A stretch of DNA of 9,918 nucleotides from Paludibacter sp. (GTDB lineage: Bacteria > Bacteroidota > Bacteroidia > Bacteroidales > Paludibacteraceae), in NCBI GenBank assembly GCA_028748945.1, contig JAQTOL010000089.1, forward strand, positions 1 to 9,918. The letters are read 5' to 3'. Made by a program: the position numbers and the translations under genes. Shown here in pieces: positions 1 to 5,973 of this stretch. Numbering within the stretch: the stretch's first letter is position 1; each line of letters starts with the position of its first letter. The notes under the pieces are model-generated. The model saw only the letters and a list, made by a program, of their open reading frames with translations, did no database searches and was not told where the DNA came from.

Positions 1-356
1 CGCTGATTCAGATAATGTCGGCGGCTACTAAAATTCTCTTTGGTCGTCAGTACCTGTCCCACTATTATCCCATGTTCACGAAACAAGTCGTAATAATGAT
101 TGATCAGTTTAGCCTGCCCCACTGCCGAAAATAGTTGACGTTGATCCACCACATCCATTTTTTTGTTGATGCCCATAATGCTTCGTCCCGAAGCAACTGC
201 ACCGGAAGAGATCATTACAATTTCAACTCCTTTTTTGTGTAATTGCGAGATCTGATCCACTAATGCCGACATACGAGTGATGTCCAATGTTCCATCGGCA
301 CGGGTCAGCACATTGCTTCCGATTTTTACCGCTATTTTTTTGAATCGTATTGACAT
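1..356 (-). CDS. proB: Glutamate 5-kinase, N-terminal part (runs off left edge)
   Basis: ATP-dependent phosphorylation of L-glutamate to glutamate 5-phosphate, the first step of proline synthesis, in the cytoplasm. Only the first 118 codons are present. Visible amino-acid-kinase motifs are KIGSNVLT (residues 11-18, phosphate-binding glycine loop), SSGAVASG (50-57, glutamate-binding region) and RQLFSAVGQAKL (73-84), which together are typical of ProB. The start ATG at 356 is followed immediately by the first beta strand (KKIAVKIG), as expected for the family. It lies 62 bp downstream of the glutaminyl cyclase gene on the same strand with no convincing terminator between them, so the two may be co-transcribed; only a one-mismatch -7 box (386-393) is seen in the gap. 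Whether proA or another proline gene follows cannot be seen. The family call is firm; the rest of the protein, including any PUA domain, lies outside the window. Confidence 0.93.
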   Translation of the reverse strand, partial: MSIRFKKIAVKIGSNVLTRADGTLDITRMSALVDQISQLHKKGVEIVMISSGAVASGRSIMGINKKMDVVDQRQLFSAVGQAKLINHYYDLFREHGIIVGQVLTTKENFSSRRHYLNQ

Positions 357-418
357 AAATCATTCATAATTTTTAATTCTCAATTCAGAATTACGAACTG
401 GAAGTAAATAATGGAAAT

Positions 419-1396
419 TTACTTTTCGGTGTAAACCACATGCATAAGTGTCACACCAACAGCCTGAAGCGTATTTTTATCCACATTTTTCATCGTGTCA
501 TCCACCGTGTGCCAATAACCGGCGAAACCGGTACCTGAGTTTGCATCATACTGAATAATATCGATGCTCGGGATACCTGTAATTTTATTTACATAGATAT
601 GATCATCGGTAATGGCACCTCCGGGCTGGTTAATAAAATACTGACTAAATCCCAGACTATTCGCTTGTGACCACACTTTACTGACTACATCCGATGCATA
701 ATAATCAGAAGATTGTTCTCTTAAAAATGTGGCTTGTTTTCCACCTACCATGTCCAACAATATTCCAAATCGAGCCGTATAACCCGGCACATGCGGATGG
801 TGTGCCCAATATTGTGTTCCCAGACACCATGAATCTTCACTGTTTGGTATTTTTGAACTTTCTGTAGCTCCATAATCTTCCGTGTCGAAAAAAATGATAT
901 CCACTCCGATATTTGGTTGCTGCAGTTGAAACTGACGTGCCATTTCGAGCAAAATTCCTACCCCACTGGCACCATCATTGGCTCCCATCACCGGTTTTTT
1001 ACGGTTTGCCGGATTCGGATCGTTATCGGCCCAGGGACGGGAATCCCAATGTGAAAAGAGTAAAACGCGTGATTCTGCTTTGGGATTGTATGAACCGATA
1101 ATATTAATAGATCGTAAGGTTGTTCCATCAAAAGCCTGAACATTGGTTTTTTGTTCGATCACCACAGCACCAAAACGTTTCAGGGTAGATGAAAGATAAC
1201 CGGCACAGGCAATTTGCGCCGCTGTATTGGGAACACGCGGACCGAAATCAACCTGCTTTTGGGTGAAAAAATAAGCCGAATCGGGAGAAAAGCCGGGAAC
1301 ATTAACCGGTTTTACTTCAGTTTTTGCACTTTTGGTTACATGATTACAGGCCGTAAGCGGAAGAACTGTAAGCAAAAGAATAAATATTTTTCTCAT
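419..1396 (-). CDS. Lipoprotein glutaminyl cyclase (M28 zinc-peptidase fold)
   Basis: Probable glutaminyl-peptide cyclotransferase, turning N-terminal Gln of exported proteins into pyroglutamate in the periplasm. From ATG 1396 the protein has 325 residues: a lipoprotein signal with lipobox LTAC (lipidated Cys17), then an M28-like catalytic domain. Likely zinc ligands are Asp141 (GANDGAS), Asp174 (FFDTEDYG) and His296 (WHTVDDT); Glu173 is the likely catalytic base, with Asp215 (LLDMVGG) and the DDH aspartates near 264-265 as partners. This layout matches the animal-like type II cyclases of Porphyromonas and Tannerella rather than ordinary aminopeptidases. No acidic surface-export signal follows Cys17, so the inner face of the outer membrane is likelier than the surface. 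An in-frame ATG at 1417 is rejected because it overlaps the -7 box at 1415-1422. An M28 aminopeptidase is the alternative, but the DTED and DDH motifs favour cyclase. Confidence 0.87.
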   Translation of the reverse strand: MRKIFILLLTVLPLTACNHVTKSAKTEVKPVNVPGFSPDSAYFFTQKQVDFGPRVPNTAAQIACAGYLSSTLKRFGAVVIEQKTNVQAFDGTTLRSINIIGSYNPKAESRVLLFSHWDSRPWADNDPNPANRKKPVMGANDGASGVGILLEMARQFQLQQPNIGVDIIFFDTEDYGATESSKIPNSEDSWCLGTQYWAHHPHVPGYTARFGILLDMVGGKQATFLREQSSDYYASDVVSKVWSQANSLGFSQYFINQPGGAITDDHIYVNKITGIPSIDIIQYDANSGTGFAGYWHTVDDTMKNVDKNTLQAVGVTLMHVVYTEK

Positions 1397-1414
1397 ATCT
1401 AAATAAATAAGCCA

Positions 1415-1422
1415 CAAAGATA
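1415..1422 (-). promoter_or_regulatory. -7 promoter box of the glutaminyl cyclase gene
   Basis: On the minus strand this reads TATCTTTG, an exact match to the Bacteroidota TAnnTTTG box. It ends 18 nt before the ATG at 1396, predicting a very short leader. No good TTTG -33 box is seen at the usual distance. It argues against translation from the upstream ATG at 1417, which lies inside the box. Confidence 0.6.
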
Positions 1423-1505
1423 CAGATTTTTCACAAAAATGAAGGGCAACAGTTCAAACTTTATATTAGAAACTGTAAGTACATAATTGTATTTTTCATG
1501 TATTT

Positions 1506-1534
1506 AATTAAAAACTCAGGAAGAGTTTTTAATT
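1506..1534 (-). terminator. Probable terminator after the oxidoreductase gene
   Basis: A perfect 12-bp inverted repeat (AATTAAAAACTC at 1506-1517 and GAGTTTTTAATT at 1523-1534) with a 5-nt loop, 28 nt past the stop of the oxidoreductase gene. The T-rich tract is part of the stem arm rather than a separate tail, so it would work about equally on either strand. The stem is AT-rich, so strength is uncertain, but the position between two tandem genes, the second with its own promoter box, fits a terminator. Confidence 0.6.
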
Positions 1535-1562
1535 TTACCACACAGTTTTTTATCGATTTAAA

Positions 1563-2561
1563 TTAATCGTGAGCCGGGTAAACTACTCCGCATTCATTTC
1601 TGATGGCATCCATAACAGTAAATAATTCCAGATTATTGTACCAACTCCACAAATCACTTTGTGTTTTTCCGACCCGAATGCAGTTAGCTACTTCTTCCGC
1701 TTCGCATTCATATCCATTTCCCTTTACTTCAAAATCGAATATTTTCTCCGTTTCATCAGGATAATTCAACCGAACTCTACCCGGACAAAACCACCGGTCT
1801 TCGAGTGATATTTTCCCTTTTGTCCCGTGTATTTCGGCAACAACCGGTGAATTTGCCTGAAAAGAAGAATACATCACAGCAAGTTTATCATCTTTATATT
1901 TAATGGTATAACTGCTGGTCGTGTCGACACCTTGCTCACTTAATCCGGCAATAGCTGAAATTTGTTGAGGTTTTCCAAAAAGATACAATGCCAAAAAGAT
2001 ATTATATATTCCAATATCTAAAATCGTTCCGCCACATAAATCCGGATTAAAATGCCGGTGCTCCGGTCCGTTATTGGATTTGAATGAGAAAAAGACCGTC
2101 ATTAATTTTACGTCACCAATCTCTCCTGCATCGATTAGTTCTTTTGTTTTGATAATATTCGGCAAAAAACGACTCCATAATGCCTCCATTAGAAATAAAT
2201 TTTTCTCTTTGGCTTTCTCAATCAATATTGTCGCCTCTTTCAGATTGACACCCATTGGTTTTTCACAAAGCACGTGTTTATTATGATCGAGAGCAAGTAA
2301 TGCATTTTCCAAATGAAGATTATGCGGTGTAGCAACATAAACAACATCAATTTCAGGATCATTCACTAACTCTTCATAACTACCATAGGCTTTGGCAGGA
2401 TTAAATGTTGAAGAAAACTGCCGGGCACTTTCAATATTACGCGAACCTACTGCGTGAAGTTCTGAATTTTCCACAACCTGAAGTGCGGTAGCAAAAACTT
2501 TTGCAATTCTTCCAGTGCCTATAATACCCCATTTTATTTTTTTATGTTCCATAGTGTTCAT
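1563..2561 (-). CDS. Gfo/Idh/MocA-family NAD(P)-dependent oxidoreductase, dihydrodiol dehydrogenase-like
   Basis: Cytoplasmic NAD(P)-dependent sugar or diol dehydrogenase of unknown substrate. From ATG 2561 it has 332 residues: an N-terminal Rossmann domain with GIIGTGRIA (12-20), the family EKP motif (100-102, Lys101 catalytic) and a C-terminal alpha/beta domain. The segments MEALWSRFLPN and GGTILDIGIYN (Asp182, Tyr186) are typical of the dimeric dihydrodiol / D-xylose dehydrogenase branch, which prefers NADP and oxidises pyranose sugars or diols. Candidate ATGs occur at 2573, 2561 and 2552; 2573 leaves only 11 nt after the -7 box at 2585-2592, so 2561 is preferred, with 2552 possible. It is divergent from the sirtuin gene and followed by a hairpin, so it appears monocistronic. 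Nothing nearby indicates a sugar pathway, so the substrate is left open. No key motif is missing. Confidence 0.88.
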   Translation of the reverse strand: MNTMEHKKIKWGIIGTGRIAKVFATALQVVENSELHAVGSRNIESARQFSSTFNPAKAYGSYEELVNDPEIDVVYVATPHNLHLENALLALDHNKHVLCEKPMGVNLKEATILIEKAKEKNLFLMEALWSRFLPNIIKTKELIDAGEIGDVKLMTVFFSFKSNNGPEHRHFNPDLCGGTILDIGIYNIFLALYLFGKPQQISAIAGLSEQGVDTTSSYTIKYKDDKLAVMYSSFQANSPVVAEIHGTKGKISLEDRWFCPGRVRLNYPDETEKIFDFEVKGNGYECEAEEVANCIRVGKTQSDLWSWYNNLELFTVMDAIRNECGVVYPAHD

Positions 2562-2584
2562 TATTAATTGCATTTTACGAAGGA

Positions 2585-2592
2585 CAAATGTA
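2585..2592 (-). promoter_or_regulatory. -7 promoter box of the oxidoreductase gene
   Basis: Reads TACATTTG on the minus strand, an exact TAnnTTTG match 23 nt upstream of the ATG at 2561. No clear -33 TTTG is seen. It forms a divergent promoter region with the plus-strand box at 2671-2678. Confidence 0.5.
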
Positions 2593-2670
2593 GAAAGAAA
2601 ATATCAAAAAAAACTCAGGGTTCATTTTAAAATCGATGGAAAAATCAGGTAGTTTCATCTTAAAATTCAA

Positions 2671-2678
2671 TATCTTTG
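2671..2678 (+). promoter_or_regulatory. -7 promoter box of the sirtuin gene
   Basis: TATCTTTG, an exact TAnnTTTG match ending 23 nt before the ATG at 2702; the only -33-like element, TTTC at 2653-2656, is 14 nt upstream, which is too close. The in-frame ATG at 2636 lies upstream of this box and so would not be in the transcript, which sets the start at 2702. Confidence 0.6.
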
Positions 2679-2701
2679 CGACAACCAATGAATTAGAAAA
2701 T

Positions 2702-3388
2702 ATGAAAAAATTAGTTGTACTTACCGGGGCCGGTATGAGTGCCGAAAGTGGTATCAGCACTTTTCGGGATTCCGGCGGACTCTGGGAAAAATACAAGGTT
2801 GAAGATGTCGCAACCCCGGAAGCATGGTATAAAAATCCGGCATTAGTACTTGATTTTTACAATCAACGCCGGAAACAATTGCTTGCCAGCGTGCCCAATG
2901 CAGGACATAAAACACTTGCCGGATTGGAAAAATACTTTGATATCCGGATCATCACACAAAATGTGGATAATTTGCACGAACTGGCAGGTAGCACCAAAGT
3001 ATTACATTTGCATGGTGAATTATTAAAGGTTCGTTCCACCGGTCCCGGACAAGAAGTATTTGATGTGGACCTTAAAAATCCGGAAATAAACTTAGGAAAC
3101 TTATGTCCAAAAGGATTTCAGCTTCGTCCGCATATCGTTTGGTTCGGCGAAGCAGTTCCTGAAATAGAAAATGCGATCCAAATTACGGAGCAGGCGGATA
3201 TTTTTGTGGTGATTGGTACTTCCATGCAGGTATATCCTGCTGCAAGCCTGATAAACTATGTAAAGTCAGGGACACCTGTTTATCTTATCGATCCGCATGA
3301 AATTGAGTACCTTCCTGCACAAATTACATTAATTCAAAAAGGAGCCTCGGAAGGGTTGGAGGATTTGAAAAAAATTATGAAAATTTGA
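2702..3388 (+). CDS. cobB: Sir2-family NAD-dependent protein deacylase (class III, CobB/SIRT5-like)
   Basis: Removes acyl groups from protein lysines using NAD, giving nicotinamide and O-acyl-ADP-ribose, in the cytoplasm. The 228 residues show, in order, the NAD loop GAGMSAESGISTFRD (9-23), TQNVDNLH (85-92), catalytic His104 in HLHGEL, FGEAVPE (148-154) and GTSMQVYPA (172-180). Tyr53 and Arg56 form the Y-x-x-R pair that marks class III sirtuins and binds succinyl or malonyl groups, so desuccinylase activity is possible. The zinc module is odd: the region from about 108 to 140, where most sirtuins carry four cysteines in two pairs, is short and has only Cys135. The start at 2702 follows from the promoter box at 2671-2678 and the immediate beta strand MKKLVVLTGAG; the in-frame ATG at 2636 would add 22 unrelated residues. 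It is convergent with the LamG gene across a shared terminator. Confidence 0.93.
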   Translation: MKKLVVLTGAGMSAESGISTFRDSGGLWEKYKVEDVATPEAWYKNPALVLDFYNQRRKQLLASVPNAGHKTLAGLEKYFDIRIITQNVDNLHELAGSTKVLHLHGELLKVRSTGPGQEVFDVDLKNPEINLGNLCPKGFQLRPHIVWFGEAVPEIENAIQITEQADIFVVIGTSMQVYPAASLINYVKSGTPVYLIDPHEIEYLPAQITLIQKGASEGLEDLKKIMKI

Positions 3389-3483
3389 AGAACGCTTATG
3401 AGTAAAATTATGAGACAACAAAAAGGGACTTCCTACACAGGAATTCAAATTCTTTTTGATTGATTTCCTTGGACATAATATAT

Positions 3484-3532
3484 AAAAAAACGGAGGATAT
3501 CCCGCTTGCAATCAGGAGATATCCTCAGTTTT
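3484..3532. terminator. Bidirectional terminator between sirtuin and LamG genes
   Basis: Inverted repeat GAGGATATC (3493-3501) and GATATCCTC (3518-3526), 9 perfect pairs, extendable by two C-G pairs past a bulged A. Read on the minus strand the stem is followed by seven T (complement of the A run 3484-3490), a classic intrinsic terminator 33 nt after the LamG stop. Read on the plus strand it is followed by the T-rich AGTTTTA and can also stop sirtuin transcripts. Confidence 0.8.
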
Positions 3533-3559
3533 ATTCTGAGTTTTAATCAATAAAAAATA

Positions 3560-4504
3560 TTACTGAGCTACAACTTTTTCTATTTTAGTATTTAAAATAA
3601 CTCCATTGCTGTAAATCGCTTTTTTGATATAAATACCTTTTGGAAGCTTAGTATACTCGTATCCAACCTTTGCACCGGTAATGTTGAAGAATTCTTCACT
3701 TAACGGTACAGCATTTCCATTGGAAATTGTTTTAATATCGGTTACCACTTTGGCATCCATTGTGGCTGTGATTTGCTCAGGAGTAAGTGCGCTTGAATAA
3801 ATGGACAAATCATCATACATATAAGCCGGATCAGGGTCATTCCAGTTCCATGCCTGATTTCCACCCAGACAAATGTATGTCAGACCGGATCCTCCTGAAA
3901 ACAGACCTGCAACCGTATGACCATCGGTGCCGTTAAGTGTCCATGCATTTTGTAGAATCCCATCAACATATATTTTTACCGCAGTCTCGGTAAATGTTGC
4001 AGCATAATAATGCCAGGCTGCATCATCCAACCAGGTAGTTGATACAAGATTTAGAGCATTAACATTATCTGAATCAACCAAATCAGTCCAGCCACTACAA
4101 TTAACCTGTGCTACCAAACGGGATTGAAGGATCATCATGGGCCAGGTATTAATACCACCGGCAGGAGCTGCACCATATGCGGAAAACATTGGTGTCCAAA
4201 AGTTATCTACTGCCGTGCTCTTGTTTACCCAAAAAGCGATGGATAACTCTTTGACACCCGATGTCTGTAAATTAGCAAAAATATCAGTTGGCAACAATAA
4301 ATAATTTGATCTCACTCCCTGACCACCGGCTGCATTGTGAAATACGGATCCGAATCCCGGCGTTTGAGAGACTTCAATTTGACCGTTACCTACAATTGTT
4401 GAGGTTCCAACTCCACTTTCGAAGTTGTTTGAATAGAGAAGCGTTTGTGCGTTCATTGAACACGTCACTAGTAATGCAATTGCGAAAGAGTAAATTTTTT
4501 TCAT
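3560..4504 (-). CDS. Secreted LamG/concanavalin A-like domain protein with a sorting-tail-like C terminus
   Basis: A 314-residue exported protein of unknown role, probably binding glycan or protein outside the cytoplasm. Residues 1-19 form a signal peptide (MKKIYSFAIALLVTCSMNA) with cleavage predicted before Gln20, in line with the Bacteroidota Q-rule. Residues about 65-247 look like a LamG/laminin-type jelly roll, with IAFWVNKS (89-96), WHYYAATF (164-171), VKIYVDGIL (176-184) and, near the end, DDLSIYSSALTPEQI (231-245), the usual closing strand and helix. Residues about 269-314, with FFNITGAKV and LPKGIYIKK, resemble the C-terminal tails that Bacteroidota use for type IX secretion or related surface targeting, but the match is by eye and degenerate. 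No catalytic motif is visible. The gene has its own promoter box (4621-4628), a leader of about 110 nt and a strong terminator, so it is monocistronic. Confidence 0.8.
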   Translation of the reverse strand: MKKIYSFAIALLVTCSMNAQTLLYSNNFESGVGTSTIVGNGQIEVSQTPGFGSVFHNAAGGQGVRSNYLLLPTDIFANLQTSGVKELSIAFWVNKSTAVDNFWTPMFSAYGAAPAGGINTWPMMILQSRLVAQVNCSGWTDLVDSDNVNALNLVSTTWLDDAAWHYYAATFTETAVKIYVDGILQNAWTLNGTDGHTVAGLFSGGSGLTYICLGGNQAWNWNDPDPAYMYDDLSIYSSALTPEQITATMDAKVVTDIKTISNGNAVPLSEEFFNITGAKVGYEYTKLPKGIYIKKAIYSNGVILNTKIEKVVAQ

Positions 4505-4620
4505 GATTTCTTAAATTTTAGTTATGCGTTAAATTTGTATCCCTGAATTCAACCGTAATAACAGAACAATGTTTCAAAATCAGGCATTCCGGTTGTTTCG
4601 GCCACTTTAAATTATTAATA

Positions 4621-4649
4621 CAAAATTATTAAGAAGATATGATGTCAAA
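4621..4649 (-). promoter_or_regulatory. Promoter of the LamG gene
   Basis: On the minus strand, TTTG (4646-4649) is followed after 17 nt by TAATTTTG (4621-4628), matching the Bacteroidota -33 and -7 boxes. Transcription would begin near 4615, giving a 5' leader of roughly 110 nt, longer than those of the neighbouring genes. Confidence 0.55.
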
Positions 4650-4923
4650 GTGGATAAATTAATACTTTGGGTGGACAAAAGGATAAATAATATTATAATT
4701 TATACTTATCGAAGATTCGTTTTGGTCTGAGAATTCTTCAATAAGGAGAGTGCCGGATAATTAAAAAGTAAAACTGAATATAAATTATTAAACACTTAAA
4801 GAATAAGATTTTTGAACAAATAAGCAGTGAAAGATTCATTTTTCCTTAAAAATAAGTTTCTCATTTAAAAAGTTGTCCAAACTGAGTAATGATCGAAGAT
4901 ATTTAGGAGGAATCTGAGGTCAG

Positions 4924-4955
4924 TTTAATTTTATTGAAATATATATGTACATTTG
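4924..4955 (+). promoter_or_regulatory. Promoter of the steroid reductase gene
   Basis: TACATTTG at 4948-4955 is an exact TAnnTTTG box; 20 nt upstream is TTTA (4924-4927), a one-mismatch -33 box. The predicted leader is about 40 nt to the ATG at 5001. Confidence 0.6.
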
Positions 4956-5000
4956 TAAAAGAATTGAACAGAACAACAAATATATAATTGGAAAAATACA

Positions 5001-5756
5001 ATGACTTACGATACCTTTCAACAACTGAATTACTTATGGATGGCTGTAGCAGTCATTATATTTACAGTATTGATAAAAGTCACAGCTCCATACGGCAGAC
5101 ATACAACAACCCATTGGGGGCCGCAAATAAGCAACAGGTTAGGCTGGGTACTTATGGAAATTCCGGGCATGACCGTTGTAATATTTTTTGTTTTGACAAA
5201 CCTACCTGTACAAAACGCTGTAACTTATATATTGGTGTCGTTCTATATATTTCATTATATAAACCGTACATTCATTTTTCCGTTCCGCATCCACACCAGA
5301 GGAAAAAAGATGCCTTTAGTCATTACTTGTATGGCAGTTTGTTTTAATCTCGTAACCGGTTTTTTGCTCGGATATTATTTTGGACACTTTGCCCATTATA
5401 CCGGCAGTTATTTCACACAAGCTAATTTCATTGTCGGTGCTTTGTTATTTTCTGCGGGAATGTACATCAACTGGGAATACGACAACAAGTTGATTCACCT
5501 CCGACAACCCGGCGATACTAATTATGTCATACCGGTTGGCGGATTATTTAATTTTGTGAGTTGTCCAAATCTTCTTGGTGAAATCGTTGAATGGACCGGT
5601 TTTGCCATCTTATGCTGGAACCTGCCAGCCCTTTCGTTTTTGGTGTGGACGGCTGCTAACCTCATACCACGTGCACTTTCACATCACAAATGGTATAAAC
5701 TTCGGTTTGCCGATTATCCTGCCAGACGGAAAGCAGTTTTCCCGTTTATTCTGTAA
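5001..5756 (+). CDS. Steroid 5-alpha-reductase family membrane protein (SRD5A1-like)
   Basis: Probable NADPH-dependent 3-oxo-5-alpha-steroid 4-dehydrogenase or a related enoyl reductase acting on a lipid-like substrate in the inner membrane. The 251 residues hold about six or seven hydrophobic segments (roughly 10-27, 49-67, 72-87, 106-126, 140-156, 196-222). Near-identical blocks to animal SRD5A1 occur in the same order: MEIPGM (52-57, Glu53 matching the steroid-site Glu), FHYINR (84-89, Tyr86), KKMPL (102-106), LRQPGDTNYVIP (167-178), LGEIVEWTGFA (192-202) and the closing HHKWYKLRFADYP (228-240). The length matches the family, about 255 residues. ATG 5001 is the first start after the promoter box. 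The next gene begins 217 bp later with its own promoter, so an operon is not implied. The physiological substrate is unknown; no other steroid-modifying genes are nearby. The family is firm, the substrate is inference. Confidence 0.88.
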   Translation: MTYDTFQQLNYLWMAVAVIIFTVLIKVTAPYGRHTTTHWGPQISNRLGWVLMEIPGMTVVIFFVLTNLPVQNAVTYILVSFYIFHYINRTFIFPFRIHTRGKKMPLVITCMAVCFNLVTGFLLGYYFGHFAHYTGSYFTQANFIVGALLFSAGMYINWEYDNKLIHLRQPGDTNYVIPVGGLFNFVSCPNLLGEIVEWTGFAILCWNLPALSFLVWTAANLIPRALSHHKWYKLRFADYPARRKAVFPFIL

Positions 5757-5864
5757 TCATACAAACAAACTTTTCTTACAAATCCAGATGTTTGACAATT
5801 GTATTACTGCAATGACTCAAAGATGTGACATTTTTTACCTGCATCAATTTTATATCACTTATAA

Positions 5865-5896
5865 GTTGGGAAGATTTAAAAGAATGCTTATGTTTG
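5865..5896 (+). promoter_or_regulatory. Promoter of the propeller-phosphatase gene
   Basis: TATGTTTG at 5889-5896 is an exact TAnnTTTG box; GTTG at 5865-5868 lies 20 nt upstream as a one-mismatch -33 box. The leader would be about 70 nt to the ATG at 5974. The box overlaps the right arm of an 11-bp inverted repeat (5757-5767 and 5891-5901). Confidence 0.55.
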
Positions 5897-5973
5897 TATG
5901 AAAGAAAAATCTTCTTCCATTAAGCAATTAAAAAACTCATTATCAACACAAGTATCTTATTACAAATTCAGAT

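Larger units (their letters stand above)
4505..5000. other. Gene-free divergent promoter region
   Basis: 496 bp of AT-rich DNA between the minus-strand LamG gene and the plus-strand steroid reductase gene. I found a promoter box facing each gene (4621-4628 and 4948-4955) but no credible open reading frame, tRNA or strong hairpin. About 320 bp between the two boxes (4629-4947) remain unexplained; the only repeat seen is a short GGATAAAT pair at 4652 and 4681. Confidence 0.6.

Noticed and set aside
375..392. 6-bp AATTCT/AGAATT inverted repeat between the cyclase and proB
   Set aside because: Weak AT-only stem with no T tail on the minus strand; not a credible terminator.
1449..1476. ACAGTT/AACTGT inverted repeat upstream of the cyclase promoter
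   Set aside because: Only 6 bp with a 16-nt spacer; expected by chance in a region of this size.
2575..2796. 73-codon minus-strand reading frame across the oxidoreductase-sirtuin gap
   Set aside because: Lies over the divergent promoters and the start of the sirtuin gene; no start signal or recognisable protein features.
3398..3463. 21-residue reading frame after the sirtuin stop
   Set aside because: Too short, no start signal, no conservation evidence, and just before the terminator.
4905..4910. AGGAGG, a Shine-Dalgarno-like run
   Set aside because: No start codon at a suitable distance, and this phylum rarely uses such sites.
5575..5901. 108-codon plus-strand reading frame overlapping the 3' end of the steroid reductase gene
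   Set aside because: Overlaps a clear conserved gene in another frame, has no family motifs, and ends inside the next promoter.
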